A DNA stretch of 64,000 nt from Gimesia sp. GTDB lineage: Bacteria > Planctomycetota > Planctomycetia > Planctomycetales > Planctomycetaceae. The first letter of the stretch is position 1, and each line of letters opens with the position of its first letter. The stretch is from assembly GCA_002706765.1 (NCBI GenBank), contig PAJV01000016.1:101001-165000 (forward strand), in the 5' to 3' direction. Both the position numbers and the translations under genes were made by a program. Positions 9,707-19,544 of the stretch are shown piece by piece. Under the pieces are notes generated by a model. It did no database searches. It saw nothing but the letters and a program-made list of their open reading frames with translations, and had not been told where the DNA came from.

Positions 9707-10399
9707 CTACTTATGCAGGTAAGGTTTCTCTGCCCGAACACTCCAGTCATGTGAAAACATTTTAATCTCAGTGATATCAATCTGGTCAAAGAAATCGAAT
9801 TGACTCGGCTCGGCTGATGCGACTCTGACAATATCTTCAGGTGTTGACTGTCGTTCAATAATACTGACGTTTTCATCCGGTTGAACCAGCATCGTATGCA
9901 GATCTTTGTATTTCATAAGAATATATGAAGCTTTAATCTCGGTGGTCTGCTGATTCTGAGTTCGTATCCATGAGACACTGCCGCGCTCTCGGCTACTGAG
10001 CATTAATATTCGCCTGCCATACTCCAGACTGGCATGCAGTGCCGAAATTCGCAGTTGATCACGCTCGTTTTCAATCTTTACATTTCCTGTCAGCTGAATC
10101 CGCAAATCTTGTTCATTTTTGTAGATGACCGAAATCGAATCTGCTTTAAGACGAGTTTCACCACAGAGGACTCGGGCATCCCCTTTGAGTCTAATCACAT
10201 TTCGATTATCCCGCGTGACCCAGATATTCAGTTCTTCTGCTTTCAATACGAAAGGACCAAATTTGAGGGTTTTCGTTTCTGCAGAAAGAGCAGCGTAGTT
10301 TTTTAGTTTACCTATCCGAACAGGAGCTGCAGACTCGGCTCGACAAAACGAGTGAATTTCTAACAGACAGATCACAACCATTAGCATTCGGATTAACAT
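9707..10399 (-). CDS. LptA/OstA-like secreted protein, paralogue 2 of 3
   Basis: A 230-residue protein with a signal peptide (MLIRMLMVVICLLEIHSFCRA). Its core aligns by eye with its two neighbours: LKAEELNIWVTRDNRNVIRL, then LRIQLTGNVKIENERDQLRI, then ASLEYGRRILML. This alternation of short beta strands with G-D/G-N turns is typical of the LptA/OstA family. It lacks the Pro-rich tail of the other two and ends soon after the core. The start ATG is preceded by CGGAG. It lies 67 bases downstream of paralogue 1, so co-transcription is likely. Function is not established. Confidence 0.68.
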   Translation of the reverse strand: MLIRMLMVVICLLEIHSFCRAESAAPVRIGKLKNYAALSAETKTLKFGPFVLKAEELNIWVTRDNRNVIRLKGDARVLCGETRLKADSISVIYKNEQDLRIQLTGNVKIENERDQLRISALHASLEYGRRILMLSSRERGSVSWIRTQNQQTTEIKASYILMKYKDLHTMLVQPDENVSIIERQSTPEDIVRVASAEPSQFDFFDQIDITEIKMFSHDWSVRAEKPYLHK

Positions 10400-10466
10400 A
10401 TAGAACTCCGTTTCAGTTTAGATCGCGCTTTTATTTAGAGGCCCACAGGACTTCAGACGAAAGACA

Positions 10467-11174
10467 TCAGTTTTTCAGCTGATTTTTTCTCGGATACTCT
10501 TGAACCGGAGCAGACAATGTATTGCCGTTGACCGGAGTGAACTGCGATGCAGGCAGATCGAAGTTCGATGATGGCTTATTCCCGAAGAGGTCATAACTGC
10601 CTGTCTGCAGTACCGGGAAATCATCTGCCGGAGTCTGGTTCCGCTCTGAGATTTCGATCGGCCCCTGTGATTTGATCAACATGATCACATTTTCTGACAG
10701 TTTAATTTGGATCTCCGGGGCGTCTAACTGAGTCACAATTGAACTGTTATATCGATTCAACTGCGCGGGTTCCTTTTCAGTGCCTTTGAGTGAAAGCGAT
10801 TTGGCACCGAAATCAAACATGGCTTCCGCTGACCTGGCACGCAGTTGGGAAAGCGGGCTGACGATACTGACCTGCCCATTCAGATCGAGAACCAGATCCT
10901 TCGTATCTGTATAGGCCGCCTGTATGAGATCTGCTTCAACTGCGAGCACGCCAATTTGCATTTCCGCCTGACCGCGCAAGCTGATTTGATGCTTACCATC
11001 CTGCTGAATCTTGTATTCGATTTCCTCCCCCTTGAGTTCCATGCCTTGTATCTGGAGCGTATGCACTTCGCCAGGCGGGTCAGATTTCGAGCTGGAATCT
11101 TCTGCGCGGCCGGAAAGTGTCAGGAGAAGCAGAAACAGAATACTCAAACACGCTGAGAAAACGTTGTTGCACAT
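10467..11174 (-). CDS. LptA/OstA-like secreted protein, paralogue 1 of 3
   Basis: A 235-residue protein with a clear signal peptide (MCNNVFSACLSILFLLLLTL, cleavage probably after SGRA). The core motif LKGEEIEYKIQQDGKHQISL and the block LVLDLNGQVSIVSPLSQLRA match the two downstream neighbours, marking a tandem gene family. The C-terminal 45 residues are Pro/Asn/Phe-rich. A GGAG lies upstream of the ATG. This is the first gene of the minus-strand triplet and is divergent from the hydrolase gene at 11418, so a promoter region of about 240 bases lies between them. The LptA-like fold is an inference from strand pattern. Confidence 0.68.
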   Translation of the reverse strand: MCNNVFSACLSILFLLLLTLSGRAEDSSSKSDPPGEVHTLQIQGMELKGEEIEYKIQQDGKHQISLRGQAEMQIGVLAVEADLIQAAYTDTKDLVLDLNGQVSIVSPLSQLRARSAEAMFDFGAKSLSLKGTEKEPAQLNRYNSSIVTQLDAPEIQIKLSENVIMLIKSQGPIEISERNQTPADDFPVLQTGSYDLFGNKPSSNFDLPASQFTPVNGNTLSAPVQEYPRKNQLKN

Positions 11175-11417
11175 GGTTTGTCTCCACGGACTGTATAATA
11201 AGTTTCAATAGCCGGGGCAGGCCTGTCTGGTGTTCTAACAGACAGATTTTCGATCGTCCATGCCAATTGCGATGGATCTGGTCTCTTTTTACGATCGGGG
11301 ATTATCTTGCGCGTCACAGTTTTCAAATGCCATGCGATCCGACATGATATACAGAACAAGCTTAGTCACGACGCTTTAAGCAGTTACATCATTCCCAGTT
11401 CCCGTGAGAGTCTGCTC

Positions 11418-13454
11418 ATGTTTTTTCTACAAAAATGCATTGTTAAAATTACATTCCCGGCGTTGTGCGCTGTGCTCTGCATCACAGCAGTGACATCCGC
11501 TGATGGGCCGGCGGATAACAAACCGGATCAGGTACGTCGTATCCCCGCACTGGGGGTCGAAGTTCCGGCAGCAGAACAGCAACAGTTGGAACAGGGGCTG
11601 GCGAAACTACAGGCGTCACTGGGTCAACTCAGAAAAAGCAGGGACGCCCGGATCAAAGCGTTGATCCCTGATGTGGAAATCTATCATCGCGCGGTCCGGT
11701 GTGCTCTGGAGTACCAGGAGTTCTTTCACGAACGGGAAATCGGAACGGGGCTCAATCTGTTGAAACAGGGACAGGAACGGGCTGACCAGCTGTTGAAAGG
11801 GGAAGCGCCCTGGACGCGACAGACAGGGCTGGTCGTGCGGGGCTATATTTCCAAAATCGATCAGACCGTGCAGCCCTACGGACTGGTCATCCCGGACAAC
11901 TACACGTTTTCAGGTAAGAGCGATTATCGCTGCGATCTCTGGTTTCATGGCCGGGGAGAGCGTTTGAGCGAAGTCAATTTCATCAATCAGCAGCAGCGGT
12001 CCCGCGGACAATACACGCCCGCGGATACGATTGTATTGCATCCTTATGGCCGTTATTCCAATGCGTTCAAATTCGCCGGTGAAATTGATGTACTCGAAGC
12101 GCTGGAATCAACGAAACAGAATTACCGCATCGACGAAGATCGCGTTTCTGTCCGTGGCTTTTCCATGGGAGGCGCTGCCTGCTGGCAGTTCGCCGTGCAT
12201 TACGCCGACCGCTGGTTTGCTGCCAATCCGGGAGCCGGCTTCTCCGAAACGCCGCTGTTTCTCAAGGTCTTCCAGGAAGAAAAGCTGAAACCAACCTGGT
12301 ACGAAGAGAAATTATGGCAGCTGTATGACTGCCCTGGCTATGCGCTCAATCTGTTTCAATGTCCGACTGTCGCTTACAGCGGGGAAATCGATCGACAGAA
12401 GCAGGCCGCCGATGTGATGGAACAGGCGCTGAAAAAAGTGGGCATCGACATGGTGCATATCATCGGTCCGGATACGGCCCATAAAATTCATCCGGACTCG
12501 AAAGTCATCATCGAGGAGAAAATGGATTCCCTGGCTCGGGTGGGCCGACAACGCGTGCCAGCCACCATTCATCTGGTCGCCTATACGCTGAAATACAACC
12601 GTATGGCATGGGTCACGCTGGATGCAATGGAAGAAGAATGGACGCAGGCCCAGATCGACGCCCGGTTACTGAGTGGCAACCGCGTCGATGTCAAAACGGA
12701 AAATGTGACCGCCTTCTCTTTCAAAATGGCAGCCGGCGAATCGCCGCTGGATATGACTCAACCGGTGACCGTACAGGTGGATGGCAGGAAACTGGAAGCA
12801 CCCCGCCCCCTGTCCGACCGTTCCTGGGAAGTCTCGTTTCATAAATCAGGAGACAGCTGGCAGGTGGGCCCCGCGACTTACGAACCGGGCCAGCTGGTGA
12901 AGAAACATAACCTGCAGGGCCCGATTGACGATGCCTTTATGGATTCGTTTATCTTTGTCTCTCCTTCCGGAACCTGTGCCTCTCCGACCGTCGACAAGTG
13001 GGTTCAGTCCGAACTGGAACATGCCATCGTTCACTGGCGTCAGCAGTTCCGCGGCGATGCCCGCGTGATGAAAGATGCAGAAATCACGGATAAAGAAATC
13101 GCGTCCAGCAACCTCGTCCTGTGGGGAGATCCCCAGAGTAACCAGCTCATTAAGAAGATCGCCGATCAACTGCCGATCCAATGGACCGCCGATGCGATCA
13201 CTGTAGGCGATAAACAATACCCGGCGGATCACTGTGCTCCGGTGCTGATCTTCCCGAATCCATTGAACCCTGAAAAATATGTCGTGATCAACAGCGGCTT
13301 CACTTATCGTGAGTACGCTTATCTGAACAATGCCCGACAGGTGCCGATGCTGCCCGACTGGGCGATCATCGATTTGCGGACTCCCGCGGGCAGTCAGTAT
13401 CCGGGGAAAGTCGTTGACGCGAATTTCTTTGACGAATTCTGGCGATTAAAATAA
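11418..13454 (+). CDS. Secreted alpha/beta hydrolase (prolyl oligopeptidase/esterase-like)
   Basis: A 678-residue exported hydrolase. The start is set at the ATG 11418-11420, directly before a signal peptide ([20 protein letters not shown]). The frame is open further upstream to a TTG at 11307, but those residues lie in front of the signal and look non-coding. The nucleophile elbow is GFSMGG (GxSxG) in the context [20 protein letters not shown], and a likely catalytic His is in TAHKIHP. The C-terminal 250 residues form a second, unassigned domain. Peptidase, carbohydrate esterase and lipase activities all remain possible, so no substrate is given. It lies 70 bases upstream of the RidA-like gene on the same strand. 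Confidence 0.82.
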   Translation: MFFLQKCIVKITFPALCAVLCITAVTSADGPADNKPDQVRRIPALGVEVPAAEQQQLEQGLAKLQASLGQLRKSRDARIKALIPDVEIYHRAVRCALEYQEFFHEREIGTGLNLLKQGQERADQLLKGEAPWTRQTGLVVRGYISKIDQTVQPYGLVIPDNYTFSGKSDYRCDLWFHGRGERLSEVNFINQQQRSRGQYTPADTIVLHPYGRYSNAFKFAGEIDVLEALESTKQNYRIDEDRVSVRGFSMGGAACWQFAVHYADRWFAANPGAGFSETPLFLKVFQEEKLKPTWYEEKLWQLYDCPGYALNLFQCPTVAYSGEIDRQKQAADVMEQALKKVGIDMVHIIGPDTAHKIHPDSKVIIEEKMDSLARVGRQRVPATIHLVAYTLKYNRMAWVTLDAMEEEWTQAQIDARLLSGNRVDVKTENVTAFSFKMAAGESPLDMTQPVTVQVDGRKLEAPRPLSDRSWEVSFHKSGDSWQVGPATYEPGQLVKKHNLQGPIDDAFMDSFIFVSPSGTCASPTVDKWVQSELEHAIVHWRQQFRGDARVMKDAEITDKEIASSNLVLWGDPQSNQLIKKIADQLPIQWTADAITVGDKQYPADHCAPVLIFPNPLNPEKYVVINSGFTYREYAYLNNARQVPMLPDWAIIDLRTPAGSQYPGKVVDANFFDEFWRLK

Positions 13455-13524
13455 AACGTTCCTTTCCCGGGATTCACACTGGGGAATCACAAAAACAATC
13501 CATTTTCAAATAGTTGGCTGCACC

Positions 13525-14721
13525 ATGAAACATCTGACAAAATTTCTGATTGCTGTTTTTTTTCTGGGAATGACTGGTCTGACCCGGGCAGAAGTCTCGT
13601 ATTTCAAACCTTCTTCCAAGACGGGAGCTTCGCTGTGTGTCGTCGTGAAAGACGATGTCCTGGCGCATACTTCTCAGATCCTCCCCTTGAATATCAAAGG
13701 GGGAATGATCACTTCAACGGGCGTCGGCGATCAGACGGCACTCGTGTTGAAGAACCTGGATTATCTGCTGAAAAAGGTGGACTCTTCGCTGAATAAGCTG
13801 GTGAAGTTGAACATCTATGTCGCCCGTGAAGAACTGGTCGCGGAAGTGCAACAACGGCTGGCAAAGGAACTGGAACTGATCGCACAACCGGCGTGCACCT
13901 ACGTGGTCACGAAACTGCCCGATCCCAAAGCGCTTGTCGCACTGGATGCAATCGCTGCGACAGATTCATCCAGTAAGCTGACAGAAACCAAAGTCTTCAA
14001 CGACGCTCCTTCCGGATTCCGTGTCGCCCTGTTACCCGCAGGTCGGACGGCATATATATCCGGCCAGGCCGTCAAAGCAGACACCGTATCAGAAGCTGCG
14101 ATCAAGACGATGAAAGAACTGTTTGAAACGCTGGAATACCTGGGTGCGAAACCGAAGAACATCGTGCACATCAAAGCGTTCATGACGCCCATGAGCCAGG
14201 CCAATGAAGTGAACGAGATGATCGACGGCATCTTTCCCGAAGAGCGCCGACCGCCGGTCACACTGGTCGAATGGTTTTCATCGCTGCCCATCGAAATCGA
14301 AATGATTGTCGCCATGCCCGAAGCAGCACCTGCTTCCCGCCCCGCGGAAACCGTCACTTATAAAACTCCGACCGGCATGAAAGCGTCTCCCGTCTATAGT
14401 CGCGTCGCGATTGCGGAAGTCAGTGACCGGATTTATGTCTCGGGCATCACCTCGAAAGAACCAGGTGACTACCCCACACGAATTCACAGCGTCTTCAATC
14501 AACTGCAGGCCATTGTGGGAGAAGCGGGCAGCGATATGCAGCACCTGGCGAAAGCGACTTATTACGTCTCTGAAGACGGCATCAGTGGTGACTTCGGTAA
14601 GATCCGTACCGAATACTATAACCCAAAGCGACCGCCGGCTGCTTCCAAGGCCACCGTTAAAAGTGTGGGTGTGCCGAATCGGATTCTGGTGCTGGATATG
14701 ATTGCGATACCGGCAAAATAA
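13525..14721 (+). CDS. Secreted protein with three RidA (YjgF/UK114)-like domains
   Basis: A 398-residue protein with a signal peptide (MKHLTKFLIAVFFLGMTGLTRA) and three successive RidA-like units at about 30-150, 155-262 and 280-396. The second unit has VALLPAGRTAYISGQAVKAD and the third has VAIAEVSDRIYVSGITSKEP, both typical strand patterns of the family. Canonical RidA hydrolyses reactive imines using an Arg in 'PARSCVEV'. At that position the three units read PACTYVV, PPVTLVE and PAASKAT, so the Arg is missing in all three. Imine deaminase activity is therefore doubtful. Secretion and triplication are also unlike housekeeping RidA, which is a cytoplasmic trimer of single domains. A strong terminator follows. 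Confidence 0.85.
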   Translation: MKHLTKFLIAVFFLGMTGLTRAEVSYFKPSSKTGASLCVVVKDDVLAHTSQILPLNIKGGMITSTGVGDQTALVLKNLDYLLKKVDSSLNKLVKLNIYVAREELVAEVQQRLAKELELIAQPACTYVVTKLPDPKALVALDAIAATDSSSKLTETKVFNDAPSGFRVALLPAGRTAYISGQAVKADTVSEAAIKTMKELFETLEYLGAKPKNIVHIKAFMTPMSQANEVNEMIDGIFPEERRPPVTLVEWFSSLPIEIEMIVAMPEAAPASRPAETVTYKTPTGMKASPVYSRVAIAEVSDRIYVSGITSKEPGDYPTRIHSVFNQLQAIVGEAGSDMQHLAKATYYVSEDGISGDFGKIRTEYYNPKRPPAASKATVKSVGVPNRILVLDMIAIPAK

Positions 14722-14744
14722 AGGCCGGTTATGATCACTTAAAT

Positions 14745-14777
14745 AAAAAACGCCCTGTTGCTGCAGGGCGTTTTTTT
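14745..14777. terminator. Bidirectional rho-independent terminator
   Basis: A perfect stem CGCCCTG (14751-14757) / CAGGGCG (14764-14770) with loop TTGCTG, flanked by A6 on the left and T7 on the right, so it works on both strands. It sits between the convergent RidA-like (plus) and DUF1501 (minus) genes. Confidence 0.95.
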
Positions 14778-14799
14778 AATGCATTGTTTTGAGGCGGCT

Positions 14800-16275
14800 T
14801 CAGGCAATAATTTCTTTCACCACGCGATTTTCCTGACCATCAATCAGTGTCTGTGGTGCACCGTTGCGGGTAAAGGTCAGGCGTTCGGCTTCCAGACCAA
14901 ACAGATGCATGAGCGTCGCGTGATAGTCACTGTGGCTGACTTTGTCTTTAATAGCATGATGACCGAAATCATCGGTTTCACCATATGTCATGCCCCCCTT
15001 CAGCCCACCCCCGGCGAGCCACATGCTGAAGCCGTAAGTGTTATGATCGCGGCCCTGCTTAGCCATACCTGCGTCATTCTGAATCACAGGCAGGCGGCCC
15101 ATTTCTCCGCCCCAGTGAACGAGGGTTTCATCCAGCAGACCACGCTGTTTGAGATCTTTCACCAGGCCTGCAGCCGGAACGTCGACCCGCTTACAAGCCA
15201 GCGGGAGCGAAGTCCGCATATTCGTATGATGGTCCCAGGTCTGGTTACCGGTCATGATTTGAACAAAACGCACGCCCCGTTCAATCAGGCGGCGGGAGAT
15301 CAGGCAGCGTTTGCCGAATTCGGCTGAGGTGGGGTCGTCGATCCCATACATGGCCTGCGTCGCTTTGGTTTCCTTACTCAGATCCAGCGCCTCAGCAGCT
15401 GCGGTCTGCATTTTGGCCGCCAGTTCGTAACTGGCAATGCGTGCCGAGAGATCGTCTTCACCCGGATGTTGATTTAAATGACGCTGATTCAGATTTCCCA
15501 GAAAGTCGAGGTACTTCTCCTGGGCTTTGCCGCTCAGGTGAGGCGGGGCATTCAGATTCAGAATGCGTGGTTCCTTGGGACGAATTACGGTTCCCTGGTA
15601 CAGGGAAGGCAGCCACCCGTTGGTCCAGTTATCGACGCCGAGCACAGGTGCACCGCCGGGATCGACCATCGCAATATACGCGGGCAGATTTTCTGATTCG
15701 GCTCCCAGGCCGTAGGTCAACCAGCTGCCGAGGGTCGGTCGGCCGGGTAGAATGCGACCGCTGTGCATCGCATAGATTGACTGACCATGGTTATTCACAC
15801 TGGTGTGCATGGATCGCATCAGCACGATATCGTCCACGACTTCCGATAAACCGGGAACGAGTTCTGATAACTCCATTCCGCAATTACCGTGTTTGCTGAA
15901 TTTCCAGGGACTGCCTAATACTTTCGAACTGGCCTGGGCCGCGTTATCGTATTTGATGTCACCCGGAAACTTTTTGCCATCGTACTTCTGGAGCATCGGT
16001 TTGGGATCGAACATATCCAGATGACTGGGGCCACCCTGCATGAACATCGAGATCATGGCTTTGGCACGGGGAGGATGATGCGTGGGCTTGAGGGTCAGGT
16101 CAAATTGCTGCTTTTCCAGCGGTGGTTGTTTGAGATCTGGTCGGGCGACAGCAGGATTGGCGTGTGCCTGTTCCTGGTTCAATAGCCAGGACAGAGCCAG
16201 CGATCCGATGCCCATGGAACCGGAAGCCAGAAAATGCCGCCTGGAGTGAGGTGCTGAAATCGATTGTTTATTCAT
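14800..16275 (-). CDS. DUF1501 family protein (Tat-exported, sulfatase-like fold), copy 2
   Basis: A 491-residue protein with a twin-arginine-like signal (SRRHFLASGSMGIGSLALSW). Motifs seen are MFMQGGPSHLDMFDPKP near 95, GVRFVQIMTGNQTWDHHTN, LVHWGGEMGRLPV and the C-terminal block MHLFGLEAERLTFTRNG, all typical of DUF1501, a family related to alkaline phosphatases/sulfatases and abundant in planctomycetes. The conserved D and H residues in these blocks are candidate metal ligands. It is the last gene of the six-gene minus-strand series and lies 68 bases downstream of a PSD1 gene, the usual partner. Its biochemical role is unknown. Export by Tat is inferred from the signal. Confidence 0.93.
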   Translation of the reverse strand: MNKQSISAPHSRRHFLASGSMGIGSLALSWLLNQEQAHANPAVARPDLKQPPLEKQQFDLTLKPTHHPPRAKAMISMFMQGGPSHLDMFDPKPMLQKYDGKKFPGDIKYDNAAQASSKVLGSPWKFSKHGNCGMELSELVPGLSEVVDDIVLMRSMHTSVNNHGQSIYAMHSGRILPGRPTLGSWLTYGLGAESENLPAYIAMVDPGGAPVLGVDNWTNGWLPSLYQGTVIRPKEPRILNLNAPPHLSGKAQEKYLDFLGNLNQRHLNQHPGEDDLSARIASYELAAKMQTAAAEALDLSKETKATQAMYGIDDPTSAEFGKRCLISRRLIERGVRFVQIMTGNQTWDHHTNMRTSLPLACKRVDVPAAGLVKDLKQRGLLDETLVHWGGEMGRLPVIQNDAGMAKQGRDHNTYGFSMWLAGGGLKGGMTYGETDDFGHHAIKDKVSHSDYHATLMHLFGLEAERLTFTRNGAPQTLIDGQENRVVKEIIA

Positions 16276-16343
16276 AATTCGATACCGTTATTCTTACCGG
16301 ATTCAAAATTTCATTTTCAGATCACAGTTTCAGTGAAGCTGAA

Positions 16344-19253
16344 TCAGTCTACATACAGGAAGCCGTTACTGCTGAGTAATGCCTGACAGAATGTCGCCAG
16401 TGCCAGATGCTCAGGAGTTTTACCTGCATTGTCTTTTCTATCTTTAAACTGAGGCAACTGCGAATCGATAAATTCGACAGACTGCTGAACTTCTTCAGTG
16501 GATGCCTCTTTACCGAAGGCCAGCATCCAAGCCAGCTTGACCTGTTCTGCTTTATTGCCGGCTTTTTCTTTCAACAGTCGTTCTGCGAACAACTCGGCAT
16601 TTTCGACCATGAACGCGCTGTTCATCATCAGCAGTGACTGTGGTGCGACGGTTGAAGAAGAACGTTTCTCACAGTTCGGCTCCATCTTGGGTGCATCAAA
16701 CATATCGAGCACGGCCAGCGGTTTGCTGCGACTGACGGTGACGTAGATACTGCGACGGAACTTGCGATCATCCATCTTCAGGTTTTTCCCCTGACGACCG
16801 GCTGAGTCAACATTGGCAAGGCCCACGACGATCTGCCCGACTTCGTCTTCCTTTACAGGAACCGGTTCGCCGTACAGTTCGGTTTTGAGTTTCCCGGTGA
16901 CAGCGATAATGGAGTCGCGAATGGTTTCGGCTTCCAGGCGACGAACGGGCATGTGACCATACAACAGATTGTCCGGATCGGCGACATCATATTCATCGGA
17001 GCGCTGCGAACTCTGCATGTAAGCGGTGGAAGTCATCAGCATTTTATGCATGCGTTTGATTTTCCAGCCATGGGCCACAAAATCATTTGCCAGCCAGTCC
17101 AGTAATTCCAGGTGAGTCGGCGGAATTCCCAGTTTGCCGAAATCTGTCGGCGAGGCCACAATGCCTTTTCCAAAGTGATGCAGCCAGAGACGGTTCACAA
17201 ACACACGTGCCGTCAGAGGATGCTCACCGTTGGTAATGTAATTCGCATACGCGAGCCGCCGTCCGGTCGTCGGGATGTCTTTGTTGACTGGAGGAATCTC
17301 AAACGGTTTTTCCAGGTTGGATTTAATCACCGTCAGCCCGGCAGGTTCCAGTTCATGTTTGGGCTGCTCAAAATCACCGCGGTTGAAGAAGAACGTTTTG
17401 GGGACTTTTCCGGGCACTTCTGTCAGTACGCGGATGAATTCTTCTTTGGGTTTCTTATCCCGGATCGCCGTCGCTTTGTCACTGTACTCAGTCAGGATTT
17501 TTGTGGTTTTGAGATCCGCCAGCCGCTTGGATTCGTCTTTGAGATGCTGAATCTCCGCGGCTCCCTGGGGGTCGAACTTTTCCAGATTGGAAACGGAGAC
17601 CAGTAACGCCGGGAATTCCGCCAGAATCTGTTTCTGCTCTTCGGTCTGGCTTTTGACTTCTGCTTTTTTCGCAGCCAGTGCTAAGGCCTTCTTCTCGGCG
17701 GGTATCTTATCCAGCGTTTCTTTTTCGATTTTTTCTACCAGCGTTTTGGCCAGTTCCTTGGCTTTTTGAGCCGCTTTGCTCGACTGTTCATGAAGCGTGC
17801 GATCGTAGAGATACAGCGAACCGGCAGACAGACGATTAATACGGGGATACTCTTTGAGCAGCGCCACCTGCTCTTTGCTGCGTTCTTTGCCGGCAGTTTT
17901 GTAGGCAGTTCGCATGGCGTCCCGTTTGTCTTCGGGCACGTCCATCAGTTCGCGTTCCAGTGTCCGGTCGATAAACTTGTTGACCAGTTCGGTACGTTCT
18001 GCGAGGACTTTCTTCGCTTCCGCTTCCAGTTCATTGGCGACTTTGCGATCCTCGTCCGACATGATCGAAATGCGCCGGGCGACGGGAGTCCGCCAGTTTT
18101 TCCAGTCCAGAGCCGGCTCGAAAATCGCCCGGAACCGATAGTAATCATTCTGGGGGATCGGATCGTACTTGTGATCGTGGCACTGGGCACAGGCGATGGT
18201 CATTCCCAAAATCGAAGAGGAAACGATATCCACCGTGTCGATGATCACCTGATTTTTGGCGACTTCCCGTTCTGCCGGATTACTGCCTGTGCCATCCGGG
18301 GCCATACGGAGAAATCCGGTGGCAACCAGTTTTTCCATCTCTTCCGGACTCAGCTTATGATAGGGGGGCTTGACCATCTCATCGCCGGCCAGTTGTTCTT
18401 TCAGAAACTGATCGTAGGGTTTGTCCTCGTTGAAGGCACGAATCACATAATCCCGGTATCGAAAGGCCCAGGGACGATCCTGATCTTTATTGTTGTAGCC
18501 TTCGGAGTCGGCATAGCCGGCGACGTCCAGCCAGTGTCGGCCCCAGCGTTCACCATAATGTGGGGAAGCTAGCAGACGATCAATCAGCTTTTCGTAGGCG
18601 TCCGGGCTCTTGTCATCCAGAAACTGTTTGAGTTCTTCGGGCGTGGGAGGCAGGCCAGTCAGGTCGTAAAATGCACGTCGGGCCAGTACTGTTTTATCCG
18701 CCTGCGAAGTGAACGTGAGATCTTTTGCTTCCAGCTTCGAGAGCAGAAAGGCATCGACGGGCTGCTTGACCAGCGTGGATTGTTTGACCTTGGGAACCGG
18801 GTAATTCTTCACGGGTTGAAAGGACCAGAATGCCAGATCGTCGGGGGCCACGTAATCGGGTCCGATCGTCTCGGGCTCAGGTCGGATGTTGTGGGCTCCC
18901 TGATTGACCCACTGCTTGAGAATTGCCAGTTCTTCATCGGGCATCGGTTTGCCTTCGGGAGGCATTTCTCCGGCTTCAATTCGGGAAATCAGTTCACTCT
19001 GATCGCTTTTTCCAGGCACGATCGAGGGGCCACTGTCTCCCCCTTTGAGCATGAACCGCTTCAGGCGCAGGTCCAGATTGCCTTCCATCTCGCCATTCTC
19101 GCCATGACAATGCAGACAGTGAACCTTGAGAATTTTGCGCACATCGTTTTCGAACGAAAGTTTTGATGTCTGTTCTGCAGGCTCAGCGGCTCGCACTGAA
19201 TTCAGACAGACAGAAGCGGTAAACAGAGACGCCAGGAAAAGTCGCCCGATCAT
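16344..19253 (-). CDS. PSD1-type planctomycete cytochrome C protein (PSCyt1-DUF1549-DUF1553), copy 2
   Basis: A 969-residue exported protein with a signal peptide (MIGRLFLASLFTASVCLNSV). A C-type haem motif CLHCH (C46, C49, H50) lies in the PSCyt1 domain. DUF1549 follows, beginning with PVDAFLLSKLEAKDLTFTSQ and continuing through HYGERWGRHWLDVAGYADSE, and contains a second CxxCH (C355, C358, H359; CAQCHDHKYDP). A long charged helical segment spans about 390-590. The DUF1553 domain has RVFVNRLWLHHFGKGIVASP and ends ALLSSNGFLYVD. These proteins are thought to act in extracytoplasmic electron transfer linked to polymer breakdown, but no reaction is proven. It is followed directly by its DUF1501 partner. 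Confidence 0.94.
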   Translation of the reverse strand: MIGRLFLASLFTASVCLNSVRAAEPAEQTSKLSFENDVRKILKVHCLHCHGENGEMEGNLDLRLKRFMLKGGDSGPSIVPGKSDQSELISRIEAGEMPPEGKPMPDEELAILKQWVNQGAHNIRPEPETIGPDYVAPDDLAFWSFQPVKNYPVPKVKQSTLVKQPVDAFLLSKLEAKDLTFTSQADKTVLARRAFYDLTGLPPTPEELKQFLDDKSPDAYEKLIDRLLASPHYGERWGRHWLDVAGYADSEGYNNKDQDRPWAFRYRDYVIRAFNEDKPYDQFLKEQLAGDEMVKPPYHKLSPEEMEKLVATGFLRMAPDGTGSNPAEREVAKNQVIIDTVDIVSSSILGMTIACAQCHDHKYDPIPQNDYYRFRAIFEPALDWKNWRTPVARRISIMSDEDRKVANELEAEAKKVLAERTELVNKFIDRTLERELMDVPEDKRDAMRTAYKTAGKERSKEQVALLKEYPRINRLSAGSLYLYDRTLHEQSSKAAQKAKELAKTLVEKIEKETLDKIPAEKKALALAAKKAEVKSQTEEQKQILAEFPALLVSVSNLEKFDPQGAAEIQHLKDESKRLADLKTTKILTEYSDKATAIRDKKPKEEFIRVLTEVPGKVPKTFFFNRGDFEQPKHELEPAGLTVIKSNLEKPFEIPPVNKDIPTTGRRLAYANYITNGEHPLTARVFVNRLWLHHFGKGIVASPTDFGKLGIPPTHLELLDWLANDFVAHGWKIKRMHKMLMTSTAYMQSSQRSDEYDVADPDNLLYGHMPVRRLEAETIRDSIIAVTGKLKTELYGEPVPVKEDEVGQIVVGLANVDSAGRQGKNLKMDDRKFRRSIYVTVSRSKPLAVLDMFDAPKMEPNCEKRSSSTVAPQSLLMMNSAFMVENAELFAERLLKEKAGNKAEQVKLAWMLAFGKEASTEEVQQSVEFIDSQLPQFKDRKDNAGKTPEHLALATFCQALLSSNGFLYVD

Positions 19254-19544
19254 AGAAGAAGACTCTCTTGGTAATGGTTTCAGTGAGGGCTATCCACGTT
19301 CAATGAATAGTATGTATGGAGGGCTCATCGCAGACTTTAAGATGAGTAATATCTAAAAGTTGCTTATATATTATGGTATCGGTTTTAGACCGAAGTGCAA
19401 GAGAGGATTTTCGCAGGAGTTTGATTAATAGAAAAGAGTCAAACTCTCAGGATTGTCCCAGACAGAGAGATTCTGTGTCTCATCGCCGGCGGTCAGTACC
19501 ATATTCACCGTAAACTGCTACCTGATAAACAGTTACACCGCTAA

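Noticed and set aside
17766-18572. Open frame of 268 codons on the plus strand
   Set aside because: Antisense to the PSD1 gene, which has two CxxCH motifs and conserved DUF1549/DUF1553 blocks. The frame is a composition effect.
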